Assembly: GCA_030059675.1 (NCBI GenBank)
Contig: JANVYQ010000008.1
Coordinates: 1 to 61,950 of the forward strand
Length of the DNA stretch: 61,950 bases
Origin: Candidatus Pelearchaeum maunauluense
GTDB lineage: Archaea > Thermoproteota > Nitrososphaeria_A > Caldarchaeales > Caldarchaeaceae
Reading direction: 5' to 3'
Shown: one piece after another, positions 10,104 through 19,164 of the stretch
Layout of the letters: each line of letters starts with the position of its first letter
Position numbering within the stretch: position 1 is the first letter of the stretch
The notes under the pieces: generated by a model
The model's input: only the letters and a program-made list of their open reading frames with translations
What the model was told of the DNA's origin: nothing
The model's database searches: none
Made by a program: the position numbers and the translations under genes

Positions 10104-10276
10104 TTAAGGGTTCTGACCTGCGTAGTCTTTCATGGGCATACGTAGGTCTTGGGATTCATCAGCCTCGGGGCTCCTCATGGGTTCATCGGAGCCCTCATAA
10201 GCTCTTGGAAGAGCCTTAGGCCTGGGGAAACCCCCTCCATCTGAAGTCTATCTATCTCGAAACTGCTGACTACGGC
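10104..10276 (-). repeat. Dispersed repeat, copy B (possible tnpB 3' remnant)
   Basis: The longest copy of a three-copy repeat. Its right part (10163-10276) matches 1-113 in the same orientation; its left part (10108-10187) matches 53310-53389 inverted over 80 bases with one mismatch. On the minus strand an open frame of about 48 codons (contains GGGFPRPKALPRAY and SDEPMRSPEADESQD) ends at a TAA at 10104-10106. This looks like a transposase or TnpB tail, but no upstream gene body remains. The rest of the 9976-10336 gap shows no further gene. Confidence 0.65.
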
Positions 10277-10336
10277 ATTCAAGATAGTGTTGCTGGTAGC
10301 CTTGGGGAGGATATGGCTAAGAGTGGGTTTGGAGTT

Positions 10337-11071
10337 TTATATGGTGAGCGCCTCGGTTATGGCTAAGAGTGTTATGGCTATTAGTGTTATGAGGGGAGCT
10401 AGTAGTAGGTAGCGCTGTATCCTTGCTTGGAGTATGCCCGCGAAGAGCGTTGCAGCTAGGGCTGTTATGATAACCATTGCTCTTATTGTAATCGTTACTA
10501 TCTCCGGCGCTGCTTGGAATTTGTTGAAGAAGTTTAGTGTCAGGCCTATGAGGGCTGGCATGAGGAGGCTTGATATTACTAGCGCGGTTATCGCCATGCC
10601 GCGTGAGCGTTGGCGTCTAGCCCTCACAAGGCGGCGTATAGTGTCCATATCGTCGGCCAGCATCTTGAGGACATCAGGCCTAACGCCACCTGCCTCGCCA
10701 GTAGTTAATACGCCAAGGGCTAGCCGTAGGTTGGTTGACTTTGTGTTCGCGCGCATGCCGTCAAGTAGCTCTCTGAATGAGATTCCTTCTCCGCTGGATT
10801 CGCGTGTCTTGTTGTAGAGTTTCCTGACTGGGGTTTTGCTCTCCTCAATAGCTTCAACGAAGGCTTGCTCTATCCCCTTGCCCTCCTCAAGCCTCGCCGC
10901 TATCACTTGTAGGAGCCGCGGAACAGCTGCGTCGGTCTTCTCCACCACACCCTCACCATAAGCCTTGACGATGTAGAATATCATCGCCAAGGCCGCTACT
11001 ATGGCCAATATCATCCAATAAGTGGTCCCAACAAGCCGCGACAACACCTCAAACAGAACATCAACAACCAT
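10337..11071 (-). CDS. Half-size pilus platform protein (one GspF/TadB-like domain)
   Basis: 244-residue membrane protein with a single T2SSF-type helical domain. There is an N-terminal membrane helix (YWMILAIVAALAMIFYIV), a cytoplasmic helical domain at about 45-155 with the typical EEGKGIEQAFVEAIEES and LTTGEAGGVRPDVLKML motifs, and three C-terminal helices. It corresponds to one half of the 588-residue platform protein of locus 1. It is transcribed away from the rest of locus 2, whose pilin gene starts about 200 bases to the right on the other strand; the second half-size gene is at 11891. A TadB/TadC-like heteromeric platform is the natural reading. Confidence 0.82.
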   Translation of the reverse strand: MVVDVLFEVLSRLVGTTYWMILAIVAALAMIFYIVKAYGEGVVEKTDAAVPRLLQVIAARLEEGKGIEQAFVEAIEESKTPVRKLYNKTRESSGEGISFRELLDGMRANTKSTNLRLALGVLTTGEAGGVRPDVLKMLADDMDTIRRLVRARRQRSRGMAITALVISSLLMPALIGLTLNFFNKFQAAPEIVTITIRAMVIITALAATLFAGILQARIQRYLLLAPLITLIAITLLAITEALTI

Positions 11072-11274
11072 GCTACACCACTAAAGGCCAAAATGCGGAG
11101 AATGTAGAGGTTATCCCGGTACTTCCCATGCTAATCATACAATTGGAATATGAGGAAAATACAATAACCATGCTACAGTATTATGCAGATAACCACAAGC
11201 TTATAAGACTTTGATAACGAAAACTAAAAACGAATAGATTTATTAGCAAGAAGAGTATTTTAGCGATTTGAGGG

Positions 11275-11721
11275 ATGGAGTGGATGAGGGGAAAGCCCGT
11301 GCTCGGCCGTAAGAGGAGCGGCATAAGCCCAGTAGTCGCCACCGTCATCCTAGTAGCAATTACGATAGTGATTGCGCTGGCCTTCTCATTCTGGGTAAGC
11401 GGTTTGCTAACCGCGTTTCAGCAGACAGAGCGCCTAGAGGTAAGGGCAATAACGGCAAACAACACCAACATATTAATACGTATAAGAAACGTAGGCTCAA
11501 ACGCGGTAACGATAGACAGCATAACCGTAACACAGGCAGGCACGGTTGTTACAGGAATAACAAATATTCCAAGTCTACCTAGGACAATAGCCCCAGGTGG
11601 GATCGCTGACCAAAACATCAGACGCACCGCACCCGGATTCACGCCGGGCTCAAGCTACGATGTGACAGTAATCACTTCATCTGGAAACACATATCCGGTG
11701 ACGGTGTTCATACCAGGGTGA
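11275..11721 (+). CDS. Type IV pilin / archaellin-like protein, locus 2
   Basis: 148-residue likely major pilin. The N-terminus has a class III signal (RKRSG followed by ISPVVATVILVAITIVIALAF), where prepilin peptidase would cut before the hydrophobic helix. The mature part is short and rich in Thr, Ile and Asn, typical of a fibre subunit. A TATA-like tttatta lies about 35 bases before the ATG in an AT-rich leader, consistent with its own strong promoter. A gap of about 170 bases separates it from the next platform gene, so it may be transcribed alone at high level. Confidence 0.87.
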   Translation: MEWMRGKPVLGRKRSGISPVVATVILVAITIVIALAFSFWVSGLLTAFQQTERLEVRAITANNTNILIRIRNVGSNAVTIDSITVTQAGTVVTGITNIPSLPRTIAPGGIADQNIRRTAPGFTPGSSYDVTVITSSGNTYPVTVFIPG

Positions 11722-11890
11722 TAGCGCCCTCACACGCCCAAAACCGCGGCGTATTGTTTATTTCCTATTCTTTTCCTCTAGAATATTAGGGAGCATCATG
11801 CACGAGCCGGTGGAGGATGGACTTGTAAGCCTGCTCCATCGTTTGTAGCTCTCCGCCAATATATGATACGCAGCGCACCAATAAATATTC

Positions 11891-12526
11891 TTGGCCACGC
11901 TACGCGGCTTTTATCAAAGGGTTTTTAGGCTTAATACGGGCCTGCTGGCTATTCTCCAACCGAGCCTAGCCTTGGCCATTCAGGTGCTATACGGCCTCGC
12001 GGCGCTTAGGGGCATGTTGGGCAGGAACCTGGGTATGGAGACCTGTGTGAGGCTGCTGAGCCAGGAGGATTACGGAGAGCTTTCAAGGGGATTACGCAGC
12101 GCTATAGAGATGACGGAGCGGGAGGACATAAGCCTACGGGAAGCGATAGAGGGGGCGGCGGGTAAAGTGAGGTCGCGCTACGCCAAACAGGCCTTGGAGG
12201 CGATAAGCAGCGCGCTAACAGCACCAGACCCCAGGCCTATAATAGAGCTTGAGGCCACGCGCATACAGGATGATGTGGAGCAGCGCCTCAAGTCGTTTGT
12301 TGAAGGCCTATTCGGGATGGCCGAGGCTTTCTTCCTAGTTAGCTTCCTCCTACCCTTGATGATGCTCTCAATAGTCTTCCTCTCCGTAGTCCTCTCGGCT
12401 GCTGGCGCCTTCCTAGCGCTTCCCTCGCTAGACCCAGCGTTGATAGCCCAGCTAACCCTCGCCATACTAGTCGCCGCTCTCGCGGCGATACTGCTAATAA
12501 CATGGAAGAGTGGTAGAATAGTCTAG
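11891..12526 (+). CDS. Second half-size pilus platform protein (GspF/TadC-like)
   Basis: 211-residue membrane protein with one T2SSF-like helical domain. It has an N-terminal hydrophobic helix (about 17-40), a helical cytoplasmic stretch (EDISLREAIEGAAGKVRSRY, about 75-135) and two or three C-terminal helices. It complements the divergent half-size protein at 10337, so the platform of locus 2 appears to be split over two genes. The stop lies five bases before the start of the large surface protein, indicating an operon. Confidence 0.75.
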   Translation: MATLRGFYQRVFRLNTGLLAILQPSLALAIQVLYGLAALRGMLGRNLGMETCVRLLSQEDYGELSRGLRSAIEMTEREDISLREAIEGAAGKVRSRYAKQALEAISSALTAPDPRPIIELEATRIQDDVEQRLKSFVEGLFGMAEAFFLVSFLLPLMMLSIVFLSVVLSAAGAFLALPSLDPALIAQLTLAILVAALAAILLITWKSGRIV

Positions 12527-12530
12527 AACC

Positions 12531-14855
12531 ATGCAGAAAGCGAGGCTGGTTGCCGCTGCTCTCACGGTGATAGCAGCCATCGCCGCGTCGGCTGGTGCAA
12601 CAAACGCCCAAATACCCGGAAGCGGCTCCATATTTATCAAGGTCTCTCTATGGGGCGGAGACCTACACCCAGGCGGAGAAGGCTACGGAATAGTGGAGAT
12701 ACTCAACAACGATACAGTTCCTATACACGTTCTCTCCGTCGGAATAATCATAGAGGGTGAAGAGAGGTTCTCTGGCCTGCTGGAGCTTGAGAAGCCCCGC
12801 GAAATAATTAACGGGACGGTTGATTCTTTCAACGTATCGCTAAGCCCTCCGCCCACCGCACCCTCAGGCAGAGTGAAGGCGAGTGTTGTTCTCACGTATA
12901 TGCGCGAAACACCATTCGGCATGGCTGGCCCCTACAAAATCATACGCGACGTAGGGCTGCTAAAGCTGGCCAGCTACCGCACATTCAAATTCAACATAAT
13001 GGACTACTGGCGCCTCAACCCAGTACCCAACGTTACGGTAATCTTTGAGCGCTCCATAACCAAGACGGAGATTAGGGTAGCAAGCAGTAACGGCACCGTC
13101 TTCGTCAATAGGCTTGGGGATGGGGCTTACACGATAACGGTAATCTATGACTCGCCTTACAGTGGTGAGAGGATAACAATACACTATCCACGTACATACT
13201 CGCTGCTTGACCTCGCGCTCCTAGGCTCTATAAGGACATTCGTCTATGATGTTGTGGTTAATGTTTTTGACCTGAATGGGCGGCGGTTGAATGCGTCAGC
13301 TCTACTGGGCTGGGCGTATAAGGAAGCTGTTGATGGGCGCGTGGTCTTTCACAACGTCCCGCGCGGCGAGTATAATCTAACGCTCTTCTGGCGCGGGGTT
13401 GAGGTCTTTAGAACATCGGTAGAGGTTTCTGAGCCATTCCTATACCAGGCGCCTGGCGCTGAGTTTTCCGCAAAGGCTGATGTGGGCGACCTAGCTTTGC
13501 GAATCGTTAACGTAGACCAGAGGGAGCTTGAGAAGAAGGTGCGTCTAGAGCTTCTGGGAAGCGGAATAGCAGAACAGGAGAACGCAACTGGGAGGGCTGT
13601 CTTCACACTCCTCCCGCGTGGCGAGTATAGGATAAGCGCGTACATGATAAACGACTACCTTGGAGAAGAGGTCAAGGTTGGCGAGACTACTCTTAGGATA
13701 CCTGAAAACAACGGCGAGAATAATCTCACGGTTGCCGTGTTTGATGGGAGGCTAATCTTCGTTGATAAGGATGGTGAGCGGCTGAATGTCCATCAAGTAA
13801 TCTTTGCTGGTAGGAATTATACGCTTGACGGCGGCGTGCTACGTCTTGCTGCGATAACCTCTGGAGAATACATGGTTAAAGCCTCGTGGCTAGGTGTAAA
13901 GGTCTTCAACAAGAACATCACGCTATCGCCAGCAAACCGCGAGATAGAGATAACCCTTGAAGTCTATGATACAGTCTTCAAGGTATCAACACTGGACGGT
14001 AAGCCCCTAGAGGATGGAGTACTAATCCTAGCGCTCAGAAACGCCACAGTGTTTAGGGCTGGCATTGAGAATGGGACTGCGCAGCTGGAGAACATACCCG
14101 CCGCCCGTTATGTCATCAACATAACTCTACGGGGCGAGACGGTGTATTATGGGGAGAGCATAATAGCCGAGAGTGAGAAGAGCATAATAGCTAACGCGAG
14201 TCTCTTCTCAGTTGTCTTCGTTGACCAGGCTGGTAGGCCTGTATCTGGGGTTGTCGTTAGGTCAGCTGGCTTGGAGGGCGTCTCCTCTGCCGATGGTAGG
14301 GCTGTGCTTGGTGTTGTTCCAGTAGGCGATTATAGACTCGTAGCAGCCTACCGCAACATAACTGTGGCCTCGCTCAACGTAAGCGTAGGAACAGAGCCCC
14401 TGAAACTAGTGATGCCGCTATACCAGCTTGAGGTAGTGGTGGTCTCTGAGCTGGGCTTACCCCTTGACGCGGATATGGCTCTACTCAGGGAAGGAGTACA
14501 GATAGACCGCGCAGCTGGAAGCAGCGCTCTATTCCAATCACTGCCCGAAGGTGATTATGTTCTGCGCCTCACGCGCGGGGCTAGGCAGGTTGAGGTAGGG
14601 GTGCGCGTACCAGAGAATAGTATGACGCGAATCACATTCCCGCTGGCTTTGGAGATAGGTGGGATAGCCCTAAGCGCTCAGGAGCTCTTCATCATACTAC
14701 TACCCATAGTCCTGGCGGTCATAGGGTTTCTAGCATTCCTCGCTGTTAGGTACGCTGTTAGAGGCGCAACCAGGAGAAGACCACCGCCGAAAAAGCCGCG
14801 CAGGGGAAGGCCACCATCACAACCTAGAGCTATCCGCGAAGAGCTGAGGCTATGA
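12531..14855 (+). CDS. Large secreted, membrane-anchored protein with repeated Ig/CarboxypepD_reg-like domains
   Basis: 774-residue cell-surface protein of unknown function. It has a cleavable signal peptide (LVAAALTVIAAIAASAGATNAQ), an N-terminal beta domain like those of archaeal surface proteins, and at least five carboxypeptidase-regulatory-like beta-sandwich repeats between about 230 and 700, each with a pattern such as DLNGRRLNAS...FHNVPRGEYNL or DQAGRPVSGV...VVPVGDYRLV. A single membrane helix near 720-742 precedes a basic cytoplasmic tail (RRRPPPKKPRRGRPP). It sits inside pilus locus 2, five bases after the platform gene, so a stator, adhesin or envelope anchor for the fibre is plausible. 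Confidence 0.82.
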   Translation: MQKARLVAAALTVIAAIAASAGATNAQIPGSGSIFIKVSLWGGDLHPGGEGYGIVEILNNDTVPIHVLSVGIIIEGEERFSGLLELEKPREIINGTVDSFNVSLSPPPTAPSGRVKASVVLTYMRETPFGMAGPYKIIRDVGLLKLASYRTFKFNIMDYWRLNPVPNVTVIFERSITKTEIRVASSNGTVFVNRLGDGAYTITVIYDSPYSGERITIHYPRTYSLLDLALLGSIRTFVYDVVVNVFDLNGRRLNASALLGWAYKEAVDGRVVFHNVPRGEYNLTLFWRGVEVFRTSVEVSEPFLYQAPGAEFSAKADVGDLALRIVNVDQRELEKKVRLELLGSGIAEQENATGRAVFTLLPRGEYRISAYMINDYLGEEVKVGETTLRIPENNGENNLTVAVFDGRLIFVDKDGERLNVHQVIFAGRNYTLDGGVLRLAAITSGEYMVKASWLGVKVFNKNITLSPANREIEITLEVYDTVFKVSTLDGKPLEDGVLILALRNATVFRAGIENGTAQLENIPAARYVINITLRGETVYYGESIIAESEKSIIANASLFSVVFVDQAGRPVSGVVVRSAGLEGVSSADGRAVLGVVPVGDYRLVAAYRNITVASLNVSVGTEPLKLVMPLYQLEVVVVSELGLPLDADMALLREGVQIDRAAGSSALFQSLPEGDYVLRLTRGARQVEVGVRVPENSMTRITFPLALEIGGIALSAQELFIILLPIVLAVIGFLAFLAVRYAVRGATRRRPPPKKPRRGRPPSQPRAIREELRL

Positions 14856-14877
14856 GCTTATATACATCAGTTCCAGC

Positions 14878-15624
14878 GTGATAGCGGATGGTTATCAAGT
14901 CATGATGCGGGTTCCTACTGGTGTTCCAGGTCTTGACGCCATGCTCGGGGGCGGCATACCACGCGGCAACATCGTTCTGCTCTACGGCGGGCCAGGCTCA
15001 GGCAAGACTACGCTGGCTTTACAGTTCCTCTACCGCGCAGCCGTAGAGCAGGGTGAGAACACGCTATACGTGAGCGTTGAGGAGAAGAAGAACCGCATAT
15101 ACGAGAGATTCACGCCTCTGGGCTTTAAGCTGGAAGAAACAGAGAAGGCGGGGAGATTCCACTTCCTAGACGCCACGCCTATACGCTTACTCGGCGAAGA
15201 GCAGCTCCAGACAGCCTCCAAATTCCCAGTCTCAGGGATAATAACGCGGATAAGGGAGCTAGTAACACGTAATAAGATTACCAGGATAGCGATAGACCCG
15301 CTCACAATACTCTCGCTAATGTATCAGAAGCCCTACGAGAGGAGGCAGATGCTCTACGAGCTATTCACCAAGCTCTCGGACATGGGAGTTACGACGCTTA
15401 TGGTTGCGGAGATGCGTGAGAGCGGCGCGCGTAGGACTATTGAGGTTGAGGAATACTTGGCTGATGGCATAATCTCGCTCAGGACACTCATGTCCAGGAA
15501 CGCTTTGATAAGGGTTTTACAGGTGGAGAAGATGCGCGGCGCCGAGGTGGATATACAGCCGCGCCCCTACACAATATCCAAGAACGGCATAGTAGTGCAC
15601 TCAGACGAGACGATATTCGTCTAG
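14878..15624 (+). CDS. KaiC/ArlH-like single-domain ATPase
   Basis: 248-residue RecA-fold ATPase of the KaiC/RadA family. It begins with the KaiC signature (VPTGVPGLDAMLGGGIPRGN), followed by an intact Walker A GGPGSGKTT near residue 42 and a Walker B strand (KITRIAIDPL) near residue 140. The start is GTG at 14878; an in-frame ATG a few codons later is possible. In archaella, the single-domain KaiC-like protein ArlH binds the ATPase ArlI and platform ArlJ, so this gene is a candidate ArlH counterpart for locus 2. It is the last plus-strand gene of its operon; its stop codon interlocks with the stop of the next, convergent gene in the sequence CTAG. Confidence 0.88.
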   Translation: MIADGYQVMMRVPTGVPGLDAMLGGGIPRGNIVLLYGGPGSGKTTLALQFLYRAAVEQGENTLYVSVEEKKNRIYERFTPLGFKLEETEKAGRFHFLDATPIRLLGEEQLQTASKFPVSGIITRIRELVTRNKITRIAIDPLTILSLMYQKPYERRQMLYELFTKLSDMGVTTLMVAEMRESGARRTIEVEEYLADGIISLRTLMSRNALIRVLQVEKMRGAEVDIQPRPYTISKNGIVVHSDETIFV

Positions 15625-17681
15625 CCCATCTCAGCGCAGCGGCTGAAAAGCTCCTTAATGCCGTAGACTTCCTCCCTGCTATGTAGCATACTGTTCATCA
15701 AAACCAGTATTGCGTTGTCATCGCGGCCTCGCGCCATTATACGCTGAATAACATCCAACAACCAGCGCCTCGTGATGAGCAGCTTATGAACCAGGAGAAC
15801 ATCGGACAATACGTCCAACACTACTAGCTTATTCTTCCCATCGCCGTTGAAGCTTTCTAGGCTTTCAATTATCGCGCGGCTAAGTAGCGTGAGGTCATCA
15901 ACGTTCTTGACCACCATTACTCTCCCGCCCTGCTCATACTCTCCGCGCAGTGTGGCTATTACAAGCCTGACATTCTCCCCATACTCCTGGGGGTTGTTGA
16001 GGAGGGGCTTCGTCGTAGCTAGGATTACATTCACATCGCCCAGCATGGCTATGTTGTGAATTAGTCGCGATACCTCTGAGTTGTCGGAGAAGAGTATTAG
16101 GCATGGCTCGCCGTAAGGTATTCCCCCGCCCAGCTGCTCGTCTAACCTGCCCACACCAGTCTTGATGAGCATCACACCACCCCGCTTCTGCGTAGCACCA
16201 CACCCTATCAAGAGAACACGCTGCATCCCAGCCCTATCGCGGTATGTTATCACGGCGACACGCGCCTCGTAAGAGCCCTCAACACGCAGCACAGTAGACT
16301 CCAACGGCTTAAGGATGTCCTTCACAAGCTTACGCCCCCTAGGGCTTACACCCTCCAGGAATATCTCGGAAACGGTTGAGGCACCTATGTTGAGCAGACG
16401 TATAGCGTGTGTCCCGTCCCCGTTCTCGTATTTGGCTACCAGGTAGCCGTTAGCCATGTCTGGTGGCTCCACCATGAAGAGCGGCGGTAGCTGTGGTGGG
16501 GATGGAGCATGCGAGAACATAGCATCAACTATGCTCATTCCCTTTACCAGCTGTTTGAGGCTAACATCTCCCCCGTGACCGTTGCCAGGCAAGACGGCGG
16601 AAGTGGCCGCGTCAGCATACCTCCTCATGGTCTCGGCGATAACCCCATCATGCTGCACAGCATCTCTAAAAGCGCCCAGCATCTCAAGAGCTTCCAGCAC
16701 ACTCTTACATAGATGCGCAGCCTCCCTGTTGGAGAGAATAGTGTATAGATGATATGCCTGGCGTAGGTTTCTCTCAGCCAGCGCCAGCGAGGCCTTGTCC
16801 TTAGTCGCTATGGCCTTGTGCAGGTAGCCAGCAGCCCTGCTCAGCGCAGCATGGGCAGAGAGCATGTATCTCTCCCGACTCTCATCACAACTCTCGGCAG
16901 CACGCCTAAAGAGCTCAGCAGCATCAAGATATGGAAACTGGCTCTTCCCAGCTTCCGCCCTAATGAGCGTAGAATAGGCCAGTATCAACGCGTGGAGCGC
17001 CGATACCTGCCTAAACTCTGGCCTGCCCAAAACCTCTGAAGCACGCTCAAAGAGATAGGCTGCTTCGGAAAAGTTATGTGAGCGCGCGGCCTCCACACCG
17101 CGAGTCAGGAAAACATAACTCTGGACAATCTTGGACAATGCTCCTAGATTAGATTGAACAGTTCTCAGAAGCTCGCGCATATGTGTGTCTGACACGACGA
17201 GAGAGAGCAGAAGCTCAATATCGTCAATAATCTCGCGCGTCCTTGCGCTAAGACGCTCAAGGAAGCCAATATCAACGTTATCTTTGGCCTCCAGATAACT
17301 CGCGTATAGCTCCGCCAGCCTCACAACAACACTGCGGATGGGGTCTATATCCCCAGCCACATCCAAGACTTTAGCGTCGCGCCCATGACCGTTGCCGTTG
17401 ATTCTCCTGAGAAGCGACAGCGTGTTCTGTAGATAATCAATAAACCACGCACTTTCTATCCCGTGTTGTTTTAGTATGCGTTTGAGTAGCTGGAGGGCTG
17501 CGTCAACGTATGCCTCTGCGATTATGTTCTGGCCTTGCTGCGCTGCTTGGCGCGCTCCTCTCCATAGGTTCTCCGCAGCCACCATCGGGACGCCGCGTCT
17601 CTCAAGGCTAATACTCATGGCCAACATGCGCCGAGCCTTATCCACATCATAGATGTCTATGGACTGCCCCATCCCAGGCAC
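15621..17681 (-). CDS. Helical-repeat protein fused to a P-loop-less KaiC-like domain
   Basis: 686 residues. Residues 1-350 are alpha-helical repeats (TPR-like). A beta-rich segment follows at about 390-490 (IRLLNIGASTVSEIFLEG). Residues 500-686 start with a KaiC-like entry (KTGVGRLDEQLGGGIPYGEP) but the P-loop position reads LILFSDNSEVSR instead of GxxxxGKT, so ATP binding is doubtful. A decayed paralogue lacking this last domain is at 7339-8976. It converges on the active KaiC-like gene and diverges from the secretion ATPase gene. An inactive partner or adaptor of the KaiC-like ATPase is a plausible role, by inference. Confidence 0.75.
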   Translation of the reverse strand: MPGMGQSIDIYDVDKARRMLAMSISLERRGVPMVAAENLWRGARQAAQQGQNIIAEAYVDAALQLLKRILKQHGIESAWFIDYLQNTLSLLRRINGNGHGRDAKVLDVAGDIDPIRSVVVRLAELYASYLEAKDNVDIGFLERLSARTREIIDDIELLLSLVVSDTHMRELLRTVQSNLGALSKIVQSYVFLTRGVEAARSHNFSEAAYLFERASEVLGRPEFRQVSALHALILAYSTLIRAEAGKSQFPYLDAAELFRRAAESCDESRERYMLSAHAALSRAAGYLHKAIATKDKASLALAERNLRQAYHLYTILSNREAAHLCKSVLEALEMLGAFRDAVQHDGVIAETMRRYADAATSAVLPGNGHGGDVSLKQLVKGMSIVDAMFSHAPSPPQLPPLFMVEPPDMANGYLVAKYENGDGTHAIRLLNIGASTVSEIFLEGVSPRGRKLVKDILKPLESTVLRVEGSYEARVAVITYRDRAGMQRVLLIGCGATQKRGGVMLIKTGVGRLDEQLGGGIPYGEPCLILFSDNSEVSRLIHNIAMLGDVNVILATTKPLLNNPQEYGENVRLVIATLRGEYEQGGRVMVVKNVDDLTLLSRAIIESLESFNGDGKNKLVVLDVLSDVLLVHKLLITRRWLLDVIQRIMARGRDDNAILVLMNSMLHSREEVYGIKELFSRCAEMG

Positions 17682-17748
17682 CCAGCGCGGAAGCAGGCTT
17701 ATTATATCACTCGCCCAGCCCAGCTACACAAAATCCCAAGTAAATACC

Positions 17749-18990
17749 GTGAGCAAGCCCACACATGACAAGAAGATTACAGCAAACACTCTTAAATCAT
17801 CTTCAACACATCTAAAACAGGGATTGAGCGAGCTACCGGCTTCATATGGTAAGGTTAAGATACGTAGAGCCGAGGATGGCTCAGCCCCTATTTATGAGCT
17901 GGAACAACCCATGGATGCGCTAGCATCGCTGAAAACACTACTTGAGGATGATGAGCTGGAGGAGATAGTCTTCAACGGCCCCAGTCGGGGGCTTCAGCTA
18001 TACCATAGACGCTACGGACTATGTAGGACGAATATGAGGATTGAGGCTGGTGATGTTCCTCAGGTTTTGTCCTGGCTCTATGACATGATGGGCTACGCTG
18101 CTCCTGAGTTTCCCGTTGTTGAGGGCAGGCTGCCAGACGGTAGTAGGGTCTCGGTAGCTACAGCACCCGTCGCGGTTGATGGGCCATACTTCAGCATTAG
18201 GAAGTTTCCGAGAAACCCCTTCACCCTCCGCGACCTAGTTAAGTTTGGGATGATGTCGCCAGATGTCGCGGCGCTCCTCTCCCTCTATGTAGACGGCCTA
18301 GGCGTGAGGCCAGCCAACATACTCATAGCAGGCGGCACGGGAAGCGGGAAGACAACGCTCCTCTCATCACTGGCGCAGCTAATACCGAAGCAGAGCAGGA
18401 TAATCATAATAGAGGACACCCCAGAAATAAGCCTAGAGCACCCCAACATGATTAGACTAACCGTAACCCCCATTCATTTTGAGAGGCAGGTGGATATGGA
18501 GGTGCTGCTGCGAGCCTCGCTTAGGATGAGGCCTGATAGGCTTATTGTCGGCGAGGTTAGGGGGCGTGAGGCCGAGACCCTGCTCGCTGCGATGAACACT
18601 GGCCACCTAGGTAGCATGGGTACCATACACGCCAACACGTCGCAGGAAGCGGTTAAACGCCTCACAAACCCACCCATGAATGTTCCACCACAGATGCTCG
18701 CAGCCCTAGACCTAATCATAACAACAGCCAAGATAAACACGGGGAGCACAACCAAGCGCGTAATCCTAGAAATCTCGGAGACAGCAGGGTTTGACGAGAA
18801 GGGGCCAAGACTAAACCAGCTCTACAAATACAACATATCAGAAGATAGAATAATCCCAACGGGAATACCTAGCTCATTCCGCGAACGCTTTATAAAAGAA
18901 ACAGGAATAAATCGCGAAAAATACAACGAAATACTACACGAAAAAGCAAGTAAATTCGTAGATGAAGAAGAGATGAATGATGCTTCATAG
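17749..18990 (+). CDS. Type IV pilus / type II secretion ATPase (TadA/ArlI-like), locus 2
   Basis: Motor ATPase for pilus locus 2. Walker A GGTGSGKTT, then a short Walker B region RPDRLIVGEVRGREAE and the His-box MNTGHLGSMGTIHANT are all intact. It lacks the long C-terminal extension of the locus 1 paralogue. The open frame begins at ATG 17653, which would overlap the divergent gene; I prefer GTG at 17749, because a TATA-like ttattatatc at about 17699-17708 would place transcription start shortly before it. The start is uncertain, the function is not. Confidence 0.87.
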   Translation: MSKPTHDKKITANTLKSSSTHLKQGLSELPASYGKVKIRRAEDGSAPIYELEQPMDALASLKTLLEDDELEEIVFNGPSRGLQLYHRRYGLCRTNMRIEAGDVPQVLSWLYDMMGYAAPEFPVVEGRLPDGSRVSVATAPVAVDGPYFSIRKFPRNPFTLRDLVKFGMMSPDVAALLSLYVDGLGVRPANILIAGGTGSGKTTLLSSLAQLIPKQSRIIIIEDTPEISLEHPNMIRLTVTPIHFERQVDMEVLLRASLRMRPDRLIVGEVRGREAETLLAAMNTGHLGSMGTIHANTSQEAVKRLTNPPMNVPPQMLAALDLIITTAKINTGSTTKRVILEISETAGFDEKGPRLNQLYKYNISEDRIIPTGIPSSFRERFIKETGINREKYNEILHEKASKFVDEEEMNDAS

Positions 18991-19008
18991 AGATTTTCAT
19001 CTTTAAAT

Positions 19009-19164
19009 ATGGATGACCGTTCATTCGGCGTTAATCATGCTAAAACACCTAGCTTAAAAGATTGGGGACGCGCTGCGGTAATTTCCGTTTTTGGACTTGG
19101 TCATGTAGGTCTTGGGAGAAGAACTTTATACGGAATAGGTTTAGAAAACATGGTGATATTCTGA
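19009..19164 (+). pseudogene. N-terminal fragment of a nucleotide-sugar dehydrogenase
   Basis: An open frame from ATG 19009 reads SLKDWGRAAVISVFGLGHVGLG, the Rossmann start (GLGHVG) of UDP-glucose/UDP-ManNAc dehydrogenases, then continues for only some 16 codons to a stop. The expected remaining 380 or so residues are missing and the sequence runs directly into a membrane-protein C-terminus in another frame. I read this as a deletion scar. The identity rests on one short motif. Confidence 0.5.
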
